Positions 7,828 through 17,288 of a stretch of 64,000 nucleotides of DNA are shown here, piece by piece. The stretch is from Caballeronia turbans. Lineage in GTDB: Bacteria > Pseudomonadota > Gammaproteobacteria > Burkholderiales > Burkholderiaceae. The DNA lies in the NCBI GenBank assembly GCA_001544655.2, contig FCOD02000004.1:186001-250000 (forward strand), written 5' to 3'. Below the pieces are notes generated by a model. That model was not told the origin of the DNA, ran no database searches, and was given only the letters and a program-made list of their open reading frames with translations. The stretch's first letter is position 1. The number at the start of each line of letters is the position of its first letter. Position numbers and translations under genes: made by a program.

Positions 7828-8900
7828 AACGGCCGCCCGACGATGAACGGATCGACCGCGCCGATCGCCTTCAGGTCGCGATTCGCGTACGGCAGCCTGT
7901 GCAGCACGTAGCGCATCGCGTTGAGCCGCGCGCGTTTCTTGCAATCGGAGCGCACGACGGTCCAGGGCGTGTCAGCGCTATCGGTGTGCGCGAACATCGC
8001 TTCCTTGGCCTCGGTATAGGCGTCCCATTTGTCGAGCGATGCGAGATCGACAGGACTCAGCTTCCACTGCTTGAGCGGATGAATCTCGCGCTCCTTGAAG
8101 CGGCGGCGCTGCTCGGCGCGGCTCACGGAAAACCACAGCTTGATGACGTGCGTGCCGCCCTGAGACAAATGCCGTTCGAACGCGGGCACCTGCTGCATGA
8201 ATTCGTCGTACTCACGCTGCGAGCAGAAGCCCATCACGCGTTCCACGCCCGCGCGGTTGTACCACGAGCGGTCGAAGAGAACGATCTCGCCGGCCGTCGG
8301 CAAGTGCTCGACATAGCGCTGGAAGTACCATTGCCCCCGCTCGCGCTCGGACGGCTTTTCCAGCGCGACCACGCGCGCGCCGCGCGGATTGAGATGTTCC
8401 ATGAAGCGTTTGATGGTGCCGCCCTTGCCTGCCGCATCGCGCCCTTCGAAGAGAATCACGAGGCGCTGGCCGGTCTCTCGCACCCATGCCTGCAACTTCA
8501 GCAGTTCGACCTGAAGGCGATACTTCTGCTTCTCGTACGCGCGCCGCGACATGAGGTTGCGATACGGATAGCCGCCTTCGCGCCACGACGGCGACAGTTC
8601 GTCGTCGGGATCGGCCGACGCGCCGGCCGATCGCAGCACGGCATCCCCATCGAAAAGATGAGCCCGCAGCATGGATACTTCATCCGGCGACATGCCGCCG
8701 ATCAGCGTTCTCACCGTATCGACCAGCGATTCCGTCTCCTCGCGGCTCTGGAGTATGTCGCCGACACTGTTCGTCAGCAGCGCGTGCGCCGCTTCGACCG
8801 CGCCGCCCGTCGCTTCCTGCTCGATGCGGTCCGGCATCGTTCGTACCGCGATGTCGCCATCATTCGATTCGACAGCCTTTTCTGGCGATATCAACTTCAT
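7824..8900 (-). CDS. ppk2: Polyphosphate kinase 2 (PPK2 family)
   Basis: A 358-residue PPK2 enzyme that transfers phosphate between inorganic polyphosphate and nucleotides. The P-loop kinase fold is clear: Walker A FEGRDAAGKGGT (about 151-162), lid region EKPSERERGQWYFQRY, and Walker B IVLFDRSWYNRAGVERVMGF (from 206). A single PPK2 domain plus an N-terminal extension of about 100 residues suggests the nucleoside-diphosphate-using type, though the subclass is not proven. ATG 8900 is preferred over 8951 because of the GGGGAAGGA site. The gene follows ydcH by 50 bases and is probably co-transcribed. Its stop shares CTAG with the opposing LysR gene. Confidence 0.92.
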   Translation of the reverse strand: MKLISPEKAVESNDGDIAVRTMPDRIEQEATGGAVEAAHALLTNSVGDILQSREETESLVDTVRTLIGGMSPDEVSMLRAHLFDGDAVLRSAGASADPDDELSPSWREGGYPYRNLMSRRAYEKQKYRLQVELLKLQAWVRETGQRLVILFEGRDAAGKGGTIKRFMEHLNPRGARVVALEKPSERERGQWYFQRYVEHLPTAGEIVLFDRSWYNRAGVERVMGFCSQREYDEFMQQVPAFERHLSQGGTHVIKLWFSVSRAEQRRRFKEREIHPLKQWKLSPVDLASLDKWDAYTEAKEAMFAHTDSADTPWTVVRSDCKKRARLNAMRYVLHRLPYANRDLKAIGAVDPFIVGRPF

Positions 8901-8950
8901 TCCTTCCCCTTCGTTGTTGCTCTCGTGTCTCTGTCTCTGGCGGCGTCTCA

Positions 8951-9172
8951 TCAGGCGGCTTCGTGCGCCTTTCTCAAGACGGCATAGAGCTTGTCCTTCA
9001 GCAGCAGCTTTTCCTTTTTCAGCGATTCGATCGTGAACGAGTCGGCAGGCGTGACGCCCGTCTCCATGTTGTCAATCCGATGATCGAGTTCGTTGTGACG
9101 CTCGAAGAGCCGCGAGAAATGAGCGTCTTCGGTTTTCAAGCGTGAGATGAGATCGCGATATTCGGGAAACAT
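8951..9172 (-). CDS. YdcH/DUF465 family small helical protein
   Basis: A 73-residue coiled-coil protein starting MFPEYRDLISRLK and ending in LKKEKLLLKDKLYAVLRK, the hallmark of the DUF465 (YdcH) family. GGAGG seven bases before the ATG at 9172 decides the start over the two ATGs further upstream at 9196 and 9217. Function is unknown; the protein is cytosolic by sequence. It is the first gene of a likely two-gene unit with PPK2, hinting at a stress or polyphosphate connection, which is inference from position only. Confidence 0.85.
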   Translation of the reverse strand: MFPEYRDLISRLKTEDAHFSRLFERHNELDHRIDNMETGVTPADSFTIESLKKEKLLLKDKLYAVLRKAHEAA

Positions 9173-9201
9173 GCGGTGATCCTCCGGTGCGTTCATATTG
9201 A

Positions 9202-9215
9202 GTACTTCGAAGTAC
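9202..9215. promoter_or_regulatory. Perfect 14-bp palindrome, candidate operator
   Basis: GTACTTCGAAGTAC lies 30 bases upstream of the ydcH start in the divergent gap toward the secreted-protein gene. A perfect 7+7 palindrome of this kind suits a dimeric repressor or activator. No regulator is adjacent, so its partner is unknown. Confidence 0.35.
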
Positions 9216-9395
9216 ATAGTACCGACCGGGCACCGCTATTAGTTAGACATTTATCAAACGCCACTGCGCCGTAACGTCGCAGCGCGTGCGTCGACACTTA
9301 CCTAGGCAAAACCCTCCTATGGCCGGGCATCGTCCTTGCACACAATGAGATGCCGCTGCGCATCCGCGTGGCGAGCGTGAACCAGGGAGGCCGTC

Positions 9396-9716
9396 ATGAA
9401 GAAGAGCCGCAATCGCGCGCAACATCGCGCACTGCATATGGCGTTGATCGCCGGCGTTGCCGGCATGTGCTTCGCCACGGCAGCCAGCGCGGACAGTCAG
9501 GCCGCGAAGAAGTTGGGGCAGATGGGCGTCATCAATCAGACGCTTCAGCCCAAGCCCGTCAGGCCGCCGCCCACCGCGAACGCGCCCGCACCGAACGCCC
9601 CCACTACCAACCCGAATTACAACGCAAATTCGACCTATAAGCCCAACACGGCCAACAATGCGAATGCCGTGAACCCCGGGGCCGCCGCGGCTGCGGGCGG
9701 GGGACAAAAGAAGTAA
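9396..9716 (+). CDS. Small exported Pro/Asn-rich protein
   Basis: A 106-residue precursor with an N-terminal signal peptide (positively charged MKKSRNRAQHR, hydrophobic core, cleavage near ASA-DS at about residue 32). The mature part is low-complexity and rich in Pro, Asn, Ala and Thr, with a Gly-Gly-Gly-Gln-Lys-Lys end. GGGAGG precedes the ATG at good distance. Likely periplasmic, intrinsically disordered, of unknown role. Confidence 0.7.
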   Translation: MKKSRNRAQHRALHMALIAGVAGMCFATAASADSQAAKKLGQMGVINQTLQPKPVRPPPTANAPAPNAPTTNPNYNANSTYKPNTANNANAVNPGAAAAAGGGQKK

Positions 9717-9881
9717 TTTCCGCACGGCGTGCCGATGCCGCCTGCCCGATACCGGGCAGCGGCGTCGCGTTCACGCGCCCTTCCCCGACGAATCAGCACG
9801 CGCGCATGCGTACATTCGCGCGCATTCGATCTTTTATACTTGGCTCACGGTCCAGCGTCCCAGGCGCACACTCCTGAGTCC

Positions 9882-10529
9882 ATGAAAAAGATCAAGCCCG
9901 GTCTCGTGCTCGAACTCGCCGCCAATCTGCTGCTGCCGTGGCTCGCGTATCGCCTTGCGCTGCCCTATTGGGGCGATGTCGGCGCGCTTTACGCGTCGGC
10001 CGCGCCGCCGCTCGCCTGGAGCATCGGCGAGTTCGCCCGTTCGCGCCGTGTCGATGCGCTCTCCGCGCTCGTGCTGTTCGGCATTGCGCTGTCGATCGTA
10101 TTGCTCGCGATGGGCGGTAGCGCCCGCATCCTGCTCGTGCGCGAATCGCTCGCGGCGGGCGCGACAGGCCTCGTCTTTTTGATCTCGCTTCTTTTCCAGC
10201 GTCCGCTCATCTTCTATCTCGCCCGCGCGACCGTCACGCGCGAGCAGGAAGACGGCGCCGAGCGCTTCGAGGCCTACTGGCGCGAAAGCGCGTCATTGCG
10301 CGCGTCGTTGCGGCTCATGACGTTCGTGTGGGGCGTCGGGTTGTCGGTCGAAACCGTGCTGCGCTTCTGGTTCGCGTGGACGTGGCCCGTCGAGCGCTAT
10401 CTCGTCGTATCGCCGGTGGTCAGTTACGTCATCTACGGCGGATTGCTCGCGTGGACGTTCTGGTTTCGCGCGCGGCTCATCGAGCGTCAAGGCGAAAGCG
10501 CCCCCTCGCGCGACGGGCTCCTCGGCTAG
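9882..10529 (+). CDS. VC0807-family integral membrane protein
   Basis: A 215-residue protein with about six hydrophobic helices. The opening LELAANLLLPWLAYRLA, the YWGDVGALYASAAPPLAWSI block, and the loop LLVRESLAAGATGLVFLISLL match my memory of the VC0807 family of Proteobacteria. Family function is unknown. The ATG at 9882 begins the conserved part; the frame is open upstream to 9729. Its stop shares CTAG with the opposing hydrolase. Confidence 0.7.
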   Translation: MKKIKPGLVLELAANLLLPWLAYRLALPYWGDVGALYASAAPPLAWSIGEFARSRRVDALSALVLFGIALSIVLLAMGGSARILLVRESLAAGATGLVFLISLLFQRPLIFYLARATVTREQEDGAERFEAYWRESASLRASLRLMTFVWGVGLSVETVLRFWFAWTWPVERYLVVSPVVSYVIYGGLLAWTFWFRARLIERQGESAPSRDGLLG

Positions 10530-11347
10530 CTGACGGGCCGCGCATCGCAGGCGGCGATGTGACGCGCGATCGCCTCATTCACCGCCGGCGCATGCGTGAG
10601 CGGCCCCATGTGGCCCGCATCGGGCACGACGATCAGCTTCGCCGCCGGCATCAGATCGGGCAGCGTCTCCGCGATCAGTCGGGTCGGCACGGGCGCATGC
10701 TCGCCGCGCATCACGAGCGTGGGAATGCGCAGCTTCGCATACGCGCTCGCCGGCGTGGGCTCATGAATCAGCGCGCGAAAATCGAGCGGCGCTTTCGGCA
10801 CCCAACGCGTGAGCATCGCCTGCACGGACGGCCGCAGCGCGGTCCACGCACCGTGTCCTCCCCAATAATCGACGAACGCGCGCGCCGCGCCGCGCAGATC
10901 GCCTGCGACGACGCCCTCCGCCGTGCGCGCCGCGATCGCGAGAATCTCCGCGAACGCCGCCGCGCCGTGCGCGCCCATGCTCTTCAGCAGATGAAACGCG
11001 GATGGCTCGTACAGCGTGATGCTCGCGACATCGTGCGGCCGCTCGAGCGCCGCGCGCAGCGCGACGCCGCCGCCATATGAATGCCCGACGAGATGCACCT
11101 TGCCGCGCTGGCGATCGATGATGCCGACCGTGCGCGCAGCTTCATCCGCGAGCGTGAAGGCTCGCTCGCCGCTCCACGGGCCGACGCTGTCGCAGCCGTA
11201 GTGCTCGGGCGCGATCAGCGAATAGCGGGTGTTGTCCGTATTGAGCGTGTCGAGGGTTTCGCCCAACTGACGCCATTGATTCGCGCCAGCGCCCGAGCAA
11301 TGCAGCGCGATGACCGGCGCACCGATGTGTTCGTCGTTGAAAGCCAT
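10526..11347 (-). CDS. Alpha/beta hydrolase
   Basis: A 273-residue cytosolic hydrolase with the nucleophile elbow VGHSYGGG (Ser90), an oxyanion region near LHCSGAGANQWRQL, and the catalytic His in DAGHMGPLTHAP near the C-terminus. The fold suggests ester, lactone or C-C bond hydrolysis; no closer assignment is possible. ATG 11347 is chosen because homology to the fold begins there; ATG 11392 is in frame but has no better site. A DUF3563 gene lies just upstream on the same strand. Confidence 0.8.
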   Translation of the reverse strand: MAFNDEHIGAPVIALHCSGAGANQWRQLGETLDTLNTDNTRYSLIAPEHYGCDSVGPWSGERAFTLADEAARTVGIIDRQRGKVHLVGHSYGGGVALRAALERPHDVASITLYEPSAFHLLKSMGAHGAAAFAEILAIAARTAEGVVAGDLRGAARAFVDYWGGHGAWTALRPSVQAMLTRWVPKAPLDFRALIHEPTPASAYAKLRIPTLVMRGEHAPVPTRLIAETLPDLMPAAKLIVVPDAGHMGPLTHAPAVNEAIARHIAACDARPVS

Positions 11348-11373
11348 ATCGTTCTTTCTCGCGTCGTGAATGA

Positions 11374-11547
11374 TCAGCTTTCGCTGTCGCATGCGCGCAT
11401 GCGGCGCTCGAGTTCACCGATATCCGCGCACGATTCGAGATAGTTATCGCGGCGGCAATGCTCCGCACGGTCGAGCAGCATCCCTGTCCAGCAGATCAGA
11501 TGCGGCAGCATGATGTCCTTTCCAACATTGATTAGGTATCCCAACAT
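11374..11547 (-). CDS. DUF3563-like small protein
   Basis: A 57-residue protein whose C-terminal half, RDNYLESCADIGELERRMR, matches the pattern of the DUF3563 family common in Burkholderiaceae. GGAG sits eight bases before ATG 11547, which decides the start over ATG 11565. The N-terminal helix is hydrophobic (LGYLINVGKDIMLPHLICW). Unknown function; 26 bases upstream of the hydrolase start, so possibly co-transcribed. Confidence 0.6.
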   Translation of the reverse strand: MLGYLINVGKDIMLPHLICWTGMLLDRAEHCRRDNYLESCADIGELERRMRACDSES

Positions 11548-12019
11548 GATTCGCTCCACTTGCACCGATATTTCCTTGATGAAATGCCGCTGAGCGATCG
11601 ACTAAAAACGATGATTCGAAAGAGTCGCTGGGGCGGCGGGTGCGGATGTAATGCAGCCACCGTGCCAGCGATGCGAATCCCTTGTGCCACAAGGCTCGGC
11701 GCGAGTGCGGCCACGCGCCGTCCGACACGAGTGTCGGGCGCGAGCCAACGCTTTCAGTCTTGAAAGATGGCAAACTTCGAACACGTCTGCCGAGCCGAAT
11801 CCCTGCTTGAGATACGGAAAAAGCCGCCAAAATATTCCCGTCGCGCGGGGTCAAGTTTGTGCGCCGTCGCGCCGTAGACATGTTTGATGCCCGGGCAAAC
11901 GCGGCAATTCGCCTTGCCCGCCCGTCGAACGGTCGCCGCCGAACGACGCGATAAGATACGGCAGCGTTCGATCTTCGCGCCCGGTGCGGCGCCCGGCAAT
12001 CGCTCATTGGAGACACGGC

Positions 12020-15000
12020 GTGCTCAGTCGCCATTCGCTCACGTTCCGGATGACGGTGTTCATCGTCATCGTCTGCATGCTTTTGATCGGCACCGATATC
12101 GGGCGCAGCGCCGCCGCCCGCCGCGTGCAGCTCGAGGAAATGACGACGGCGACATCCAATCTCGCGCGCGCAATGGCGCAGCACGCGAACGACACCTTCA
12201 AGGAAGCCGACACGACGCTCATCGGCATGGTGGAACGCGTCGAGGAAGACGGCACGTCGCCGCAAGCGCTCGCGCGCCTGCATCGCTCGCTCGTCGCGCG
12301 CGTCCAACAACTGCCGCAACTGAACGGCCTCTTCATCTACGACAAGACCGGCGCCTGGCTCGTCAACTCACAGCCACAACTCGACTCGCGCTTCAACAAC
12401 TCGGACCGCGAGTACTTCGAATATCACCGCACACATACCGATCAAGGCTCGCATATCGGCCCGCCGGTCAGGAGCCGCTCGACCGGCAAGTGGATCGTGC
12501 CGATATCGCGTCGCATCGATGCGCCCGACGGCAGCTTTGCGGGCGTCGCCCTCGCGACCATCGACATCGACTTCTTCTCGCGCTTCTACGACAGCCTCGA
12601 TCTCGGACAATCGGGCGCGGCGGCGCTCGTCCTGAACTCAGGCGTGATGGTCGTGCGCCGTCCGTTCGAGGACCGCTTCGTCGGCAAGAACGTGACCGAC
12701 ACGGCGCTTTATCGCGCGCATCTGGAGCTGGGCCGCTCCGGGGTGTTCACGACGCGCTCTTCGCAGGATCACATCACGCGCCTGAACAGCCTGCGCGAAT
12801 TGCAGGACTATCCGCTCTTCGTCGCGGCGGCGCTCTCGGAGGATGAGATCCTCGCGCCGTGGTGGCGCGACACACTCTGGCACGCTTCGGTTACGACCGT
12901 CCTCGCGCTCGTGCTGGCGATGTTCGGTGCGCGCCTCGTGCGCCAGGTCACCGCACGCACGCGCATCGAGCAGGAACTCGCCCGCAGCCTCGCGACGACG
13001 CAAACCGTGCTCGACACCGCGATCAGTCCGATCATCACCGTGGACGAGCGCGGCGCCGTGCGCTCGTTCAACTCGGCCGGCGAAAAGGTGTTCGGCTACA
13101 AGGCGGACGAGGTCATCGGGCAGAACATCCGGATGCTGGTGCCGCCGCCACATCTGGATGCGTATAACGAATACATTATGCAATTCAAGGGCGAAAACGG
13201 TGTCGCGACCGCCGATTGCGAGCTGGCGGGCCAGCGCAAGGACGGCACATCGTTTCCCGCGCACGTGTCCACGGGCGCGATGCGGCTCGATGGCGCTTTG
13301 CATTTTGTATCCGTCATCACGGATATTTCCCGGCAGAGAAAGGAGCGGACCGAACTGGCTCACGCGCGCGACCAGTTGCTGCTCGCTGCGGACATCGCCG
13401 AGCTGGGCATCTGGTCCTGGAATCTGGCAACGGGCAAGCTGCACTGGAACGCCCGCATGTTCGAGCTGTACCAATACCCGCCGGAACTGCTCGACAACGG
13501 CCTGCACTTCGAGCACTGGCGTCTGCGCATTCATGCCGACGATCACGACGCGATCATGGCGGGCCTGCGCGCCGCCGCCGCGGGTGAAACCGAGACCTTG
13601 CCGCCGTTTCGCATCGTGCTGCCGGATGGCACGACGCGTCGTATCCAGAGCGGCCTGCGCACGCAGCGCAACGCGAGCGGCACGCCTGTCGTGATGACCG
13701 GCGTGAACTACGACGTCACCGATCAATACGAGCTGGAATTCCATCTGCGCAATGCGAAGGAACAGGCAGATGCGGCGAGCGCGGCGAAGTCGTCGTTTCT
13801 CGCGAACATGAGCCACGAAATCCGCACCCCGATGAACGCGGTGCTCGGCATGCTGCATCTCGTGCAACTGACGGCGCTCAATGCGCGCCAGCAGGAGTAT
13901 GTGAGCAAGGCCGAAACCGCGGCGAAATCACTGCTGAACCTGCTCAACGACATCCTCGACTATTCGAAGATCGAGGCGGGCAAGCTGCAACTCGACAGCC
14001 ATCCATTCGAGCCCGAGAAGCTGATGCAGGAGCTCGGCATCGTGCTCGCCGGCAATCAGGGCGCGAAAGATGTCGAAGTGCTATTCGACCTCGATCCATC
14101 CCTGCCCACGGTGCTCGTCGGCGACAGCTTCCGGCTTCAGCAGGTGCTCATCAACCTTGCGGGCAACGCGCTCAAGTTCACGTCGACGGGACAGATCGTC
14201 GTGAGCGTGCATCGATGCGAAGACCCGAACGAGACAGCGGGCGATGCGGTGCGCGTGCGCATCGCCGTGAGCGACAGCGGCATCGGCATCAGCGAGGAAC
14301 AACTGGAGCGTATCTTCGAGGGCTTTACGCAGGCGGAAGCATCGACGTCGCGGCGTTACGGCGGCTCCGGCCTCGGACTCGTCATCAGCAAGCGGCTCGT
14401 CGCCATGATGGGCAGCCAGCTCGAAGTCGAAAGCCGCGTCGGCGAAGGCAGCCGCTTCTGGTTCGACATCACGCTCGGCGTGGACACGTCCGGTGCGGCG
14501 ACGCATGACATCGTCGCTATCCCCGAACATGGCGCGCGTATTCTCATCGCCGACGACAACGCGGTTGCGGGCGAGATCATGTCGCGCACGGTGCGCGCGC
14601 TTGGCTGGCAGGCGGACATCGTGACGAGCGGCTCCGAGGCGGTCGAGCGCGTCGGCAATGCTGCGCTCGGCGATGCGCCCTATGACATCGCCCTGCTCGA
14701 CTGGCGTATGCCGGGACTCGACGGCCTGAACACCGCAAGGCAGATCAGCACGATGAAGGGCCGCGCGACGCCGCCGCTCGTGCTGCTCGTCACTGCTTTC
14801 GGACGAGAGGTGTTGAAAGAATCGCAGGACGGCGGCGCCGCTCCCTTCGCCGGTTTTCTCACGAAGCCCGTGACACCGCGACAGCTCGCCGCCGCAATCC
14901 GCGCCGCGCTGCCTCGCAATAACGAAGCGATCCCGCGCGACACCCGGCCGCCTGCGAAAAAAACGCGCCGCCTCGCGGGACTTTCGTTACTCGTGGTCGA

Positions 15001-15964
15001 GGACAACGCGCTCAACCGTCAGGTCGCCGAAGGCCTGCTGCTTGCGGAAGGCGCGTCCGTGACGCTCACGGATGGCGGGCGCGAAGGCGTCGATCGGATC
15101 GTGACGGCGAATGGCCGCTTCGATGCCGTGCTGATGGACGTGCAGATGCCCGATCTCGACGGCCTCGAAGCGACGCGCCTGATTCGCGTAGATGGCCGTT
15201 TCGCCACGCTGCCGATCATTGCGATGACGGCGAATGCATCGGGCGCGGATCGCGACGCCTGCTTGCAGGCCGGCATGAACGATCACGTCGGCAAGCCGAT
15301 CGATGTCGAACGGCTCGTAGCGGTGCTGCGCGCGCACACGGGACGAGCGCACATGGAGGCGGATACGCACGAGGCTAGTGCCGAGTCGATCATCGAGCCG
15401 CGCGATTCGATCATCGCGCGCTTCGGCGGAAATATTGATTTGATCCGCAATGCGCTCGGCCGCTTCAGCGCGCAGACGGACAAGCAACTGGCGCAGCTTG
15501 CGAAGGCGCTCGCGGCACACGACGCGCAAAGCGCCGCATCGATGCTGCATGCGATCAAGGGCAGCGCAGGCACGATCGGCGCGGCGGCGCTCGCGAAACT
15601 CGCAGGCACGCTCGAAACCGATGCGCATTTGCTCGACGCAGCGCGCGTGAAACTGCCGCATATGCAGGCTTTGCTTGCATCGAGCGTCACGCAACTCGTC
15701 GATGAATTCGGTCAGCCGTCGTCGTCCGTGAAGCCGGAGACCAACACGTCGCCGATCGATGATGAAAACTGGCGCGCTCGTCTCACCACGATCATCGAAT
15801 TGCTCGATGCATCGAATCTGCAAGCGATCGCACTATCCGAGAAGCTGTCGCCGCATGCGCCGGGCGTGTACCGCGCAGACTTCGAGCAATTCCTCGCGCG
15901 CGTGCGTGCGCTCGATTTCGCGCGCGCCTCGGAGATCGCGCGCGATATGCTGGAACAGGTGTGA
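12020..15964 (+). CDS. Hybrid sensor histidine kinase: Cache-PAS-PAS-HisKA-HATPase-REC-REC-Hpt
   Basis: A 1314-residue membrane sensor. An N-terminal transmembrane helix (about 10-28) and a second near residue 280-300 flank a periplasmic double-Cache sensor. Two PAS domains follow (about 325-445 and 450-570), then HisKA with SHEIRTP (phospho-His near 599), HATPase with DSGIGIS and GGSGLGLVISKRL, two receivers (ILIADDN, Asp near 894; LLVVEDN, Asp near 1040), and an Hpt domain with HAIKGSAGT (His near 1177). The GTG at 12020 follows GGAGAC and is preferred over 11984. It converges on a double-receiver gene 20 bases away, its likely but unproven partner. Confidence 0.92.
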   Translation: MLSRHSLTFRMTVFIVIVCMLLIGTDIGRSAAARRVQLEEMTTATSNLARAMAQHANDTFKEADTTLIGMVERVEEDGTSPQALARLHRSLVARVQQLPQLNGLFIYDKTGAWLVNSQPQLDSRFNNSDREYFEYHRTHTDQGSHIGPPVRSRSTGKWIVPISRRIDAPDGSFAGVALATIDIDFFSRFYDSLDLGQSGAAALVLNSGVMVVRRPFEDRFVGKNVTDTALYRAHLELGRSGVFTTRSSQDHITRLNSLRELQDYPLFVAAALSEDEILAPWWRDTLWHASVTTVLALVLAMFGARLVRQVTARTRIEQELARSLATTQTVLDTAISPIITVDERGAVRSFNSAGEKVFGYKADEVIGQNIRMLVPPPHLDAYNEYIMQFKGENGVATADCELAGQRKDGTSFPAHVSTGAMRLDGALHFVSVITDISRQRKERTELAHARDQLLLAADIAELGIWSWNLATGKLHWNARMFELYQYPPELLDNGLHFEHWRLRIHADDHDAIMAGLRAAAAGETETLPPFRIVLPDGTTRRIQSGLRTQRNASGTPVVMTGVNYDVTDQYELEFHLRNAKEQADAASAAKSSFLANMSHEIRTPMNAVLGMLHLVQLTALNARQQEYVSKAETAAKSLLNLLNDILDYSKIEAGKLQLDSHPFEPEKLMQELGIVLAGNQGAKDVEVLFDLDPSLPTVLVGDSFRLQQVLINLAGNALKFTSTGQIVVSVHRCEDPNETAGDAVRVRIAVSDSGIGISEEQLERIFEGFTQAEASTSRRYGGSGLGLVISKRLVAMMGSQLEVESRVGEGSRFWFDITLGVDTSGAATHDIVAIPEHGARILIADDNAVAGEIMSRTVRALGWQADIVTSGSEAVERVGNAALGDAPYDIALLDWRMPGLDGLNTARQISTMKGRATPPLVLLVTAFGREVLKESQDGGAAPFAGFLTKPVTPRQLAAAIRAALPRNNEAIPRDTRPPAKKTRRLAGLSLLVVEDNALNRQVAEGLLLAEGASVTLTDGGREGVDRIVTANGRFDAVLMDVQMPDLDGLEATRLIRVDGRFATLPIIAMTANASGADRDACLQAGMNDHVGKPIDVERLVAVLRAHTGRAHMEADTHEASAESIIEPRDSIIARFGGNIDLIRNALGRFSAQTDKQLAQLAKALAAHDAQSAASMLHAIKGSAGTIGAAALAKLAGTLETDAHLLDAARVKLPHMQALLASSVTQLVDEFGQPSSSVKPETNTSPIDDENWRARLTTIIELLDASNLQAIALSEKLSPHAPGVYRADFEQFLARVRALDFARASEIARDMLEQV

Positions 15965-15984
15965 GATAAAGACGACGCTATAAC

Positions 15985-16899
15985 CTAGCCCCCGCGCGTG
16001 TCGCGAGCGAATACAGGGAACGCGTGCACGCTTGCGCCACCGGCCGATTCCAGTTGCGCGCGCAATTCTTCCCGCGCTTGGCGCGCCGAGGTCAGCGCGC
16101 CTTGCACGCGCGCCTGCAGCACGGCAGATTTGACGGACCTTGCGATGACATCCGCCGCGCCGGCATCGAGCGTACATTGCTCCGTTTCGACATCGCGCGC
16201 ATCGGCCAGCACGACGATGGGCACGTGAGCCAGTTCCGCAAGCAATGTACGCACGGCTTCGCAAGGGTTATGGCAGCAACGCGCATCAAGCACGATCGCG
16301 TCCGGCTCCTTGCTTTGTGCAAGACGCAGCGCGGCTTCGCAATCCTTCACCCGATCGAGTGCGCCGATGGCTTCGAGCGCGTGGCGATGCGCCTCGAGCA
16401 TGTCGTCCTCGAGGATGCCGAGCACGCGCACGCCCGTGGGTTTCGTCATGGCGGGCTTCGCTGCCTGCGCCTCCATCACGCGATGCCTCAAGCGAAGCTG
16501 CGCGCGCACGCGCGCGCGCAGGCGTGGCGCGACAAGCGGCTTGATCACGTAATCGGCGGCGCCCATGCGAAACGCATCGACTTCGAGCGCAGGCGCGTCG
16601 TGACTCGTGATGAATATGACTGGCACGCGCGCGAGGTTCGTGTCGCTCTTCAATATCTCGCAGACATCGAAGCCCGTCATGGTGGGCAGATTCGCGTCGA
16701 GAAGAATCAGGTCCGGCGTCGATTCGCGCGCCAGGGCCAGCGCGGCCTCGCCGGTCGTGGCGAAGCGCTGGTTGGGAAATTCCGCGAGCATTTCGCCGAT
16801 GATGCGGATCATCGCCGGATCGTCGTCGACCAGAAGCAAACGCGGCTGATGTGTTGAAGTGCGGTTCTCTGCTTTTTCCATATTCGAACGAGTATTCAT
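15985..16899 (-). CDS. Double-receiver response regulator without output domain
   Basis: A 304-residue cytoplasmic protein with an intact first receiver (LLLVDDDP, phospho-acceptor D68 in LILLDANLP, Thr in FITSHD, Lys in VIKPL). A second receiver-like domain from about 155 has ILEDD and AIVLDARC but lacks a normal conserved Lys and is probably degenerate. A short coiled coil ends the protein (ARQAREELRAQL). There is no DNA-binding or GGDEF output, so it likely acts by protein contact. It is transcribed toward the hybrid kinase and away from the VpsR-like activator. Confidence 0.85.
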   Translation of the reverse strand: MNTRSNMEKAENRTSTHQPRLLLVDDDPAMIRIIGEMLAEFPNQRFATTGEAALALARESTPDLILLDANLPTMTGFDVCEILKSDTNLARVPVIFITSHDAPALEVDAFRMGAADYVIKPLVAPRLRARVRAQLRLRHRVMEAQAAKPAMTKPTGVRVLGILEDDMLEAHRHALEAIGALDRVKDCEAALRLAQSKEPDAIVLDARCCHNPCEAVRTLLAELAHVPIVVLADARDVETEQCTLDAGAADVIARSVKSAVLQARVQGALTSARQAREELRAQLESAGGASVHAFPVFARDTRGG

Positions 16900-17288
16900 C
16901 AGACGATGACGCGCTCACGAACTCTACGCCCGCAATGTGTGCGCCGCAAATTCAAAAAATGCATGAAGGAAATAATTATCTGATATTTCAGCGCGGGCCA
17001 GTTTCGACTGCACAAATACTTTCATAGCTAAACATATTCATAAGCGAATAAGTAATTCGTTCCGGCCGCCGCATGCGATGGAAGCCATACCGCATATGAC
17101 CCAGTCGATAAAGCACGCACGTACAATAAATTTCAGCACGGCCGTAATGCAAAAAATGCTCTGACAATTTCAATCGATTCCACCGATCAATGTAAACATT
17201 CAAAATCGGGTTATCGTTTGCGAGGCGTTCTACATTGCGGCAACCGGGAGCATACTGGCCGCTACACCTAAAAAAGCCGGGAAAAGCC
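16900..17288. other. AT-rich divergent regulatory region
   Basis: About 390 bases between the divergent double-receiver and sigma-54-activator genes. It is markedly AT-rich from about 16950 to 17220 compared with the rest of the window. No gene is supported. It must contain the promoters of both genes; I could not identify a TGGCAC-N5-TTGC sigma-54 site. Confidence 0.45.
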
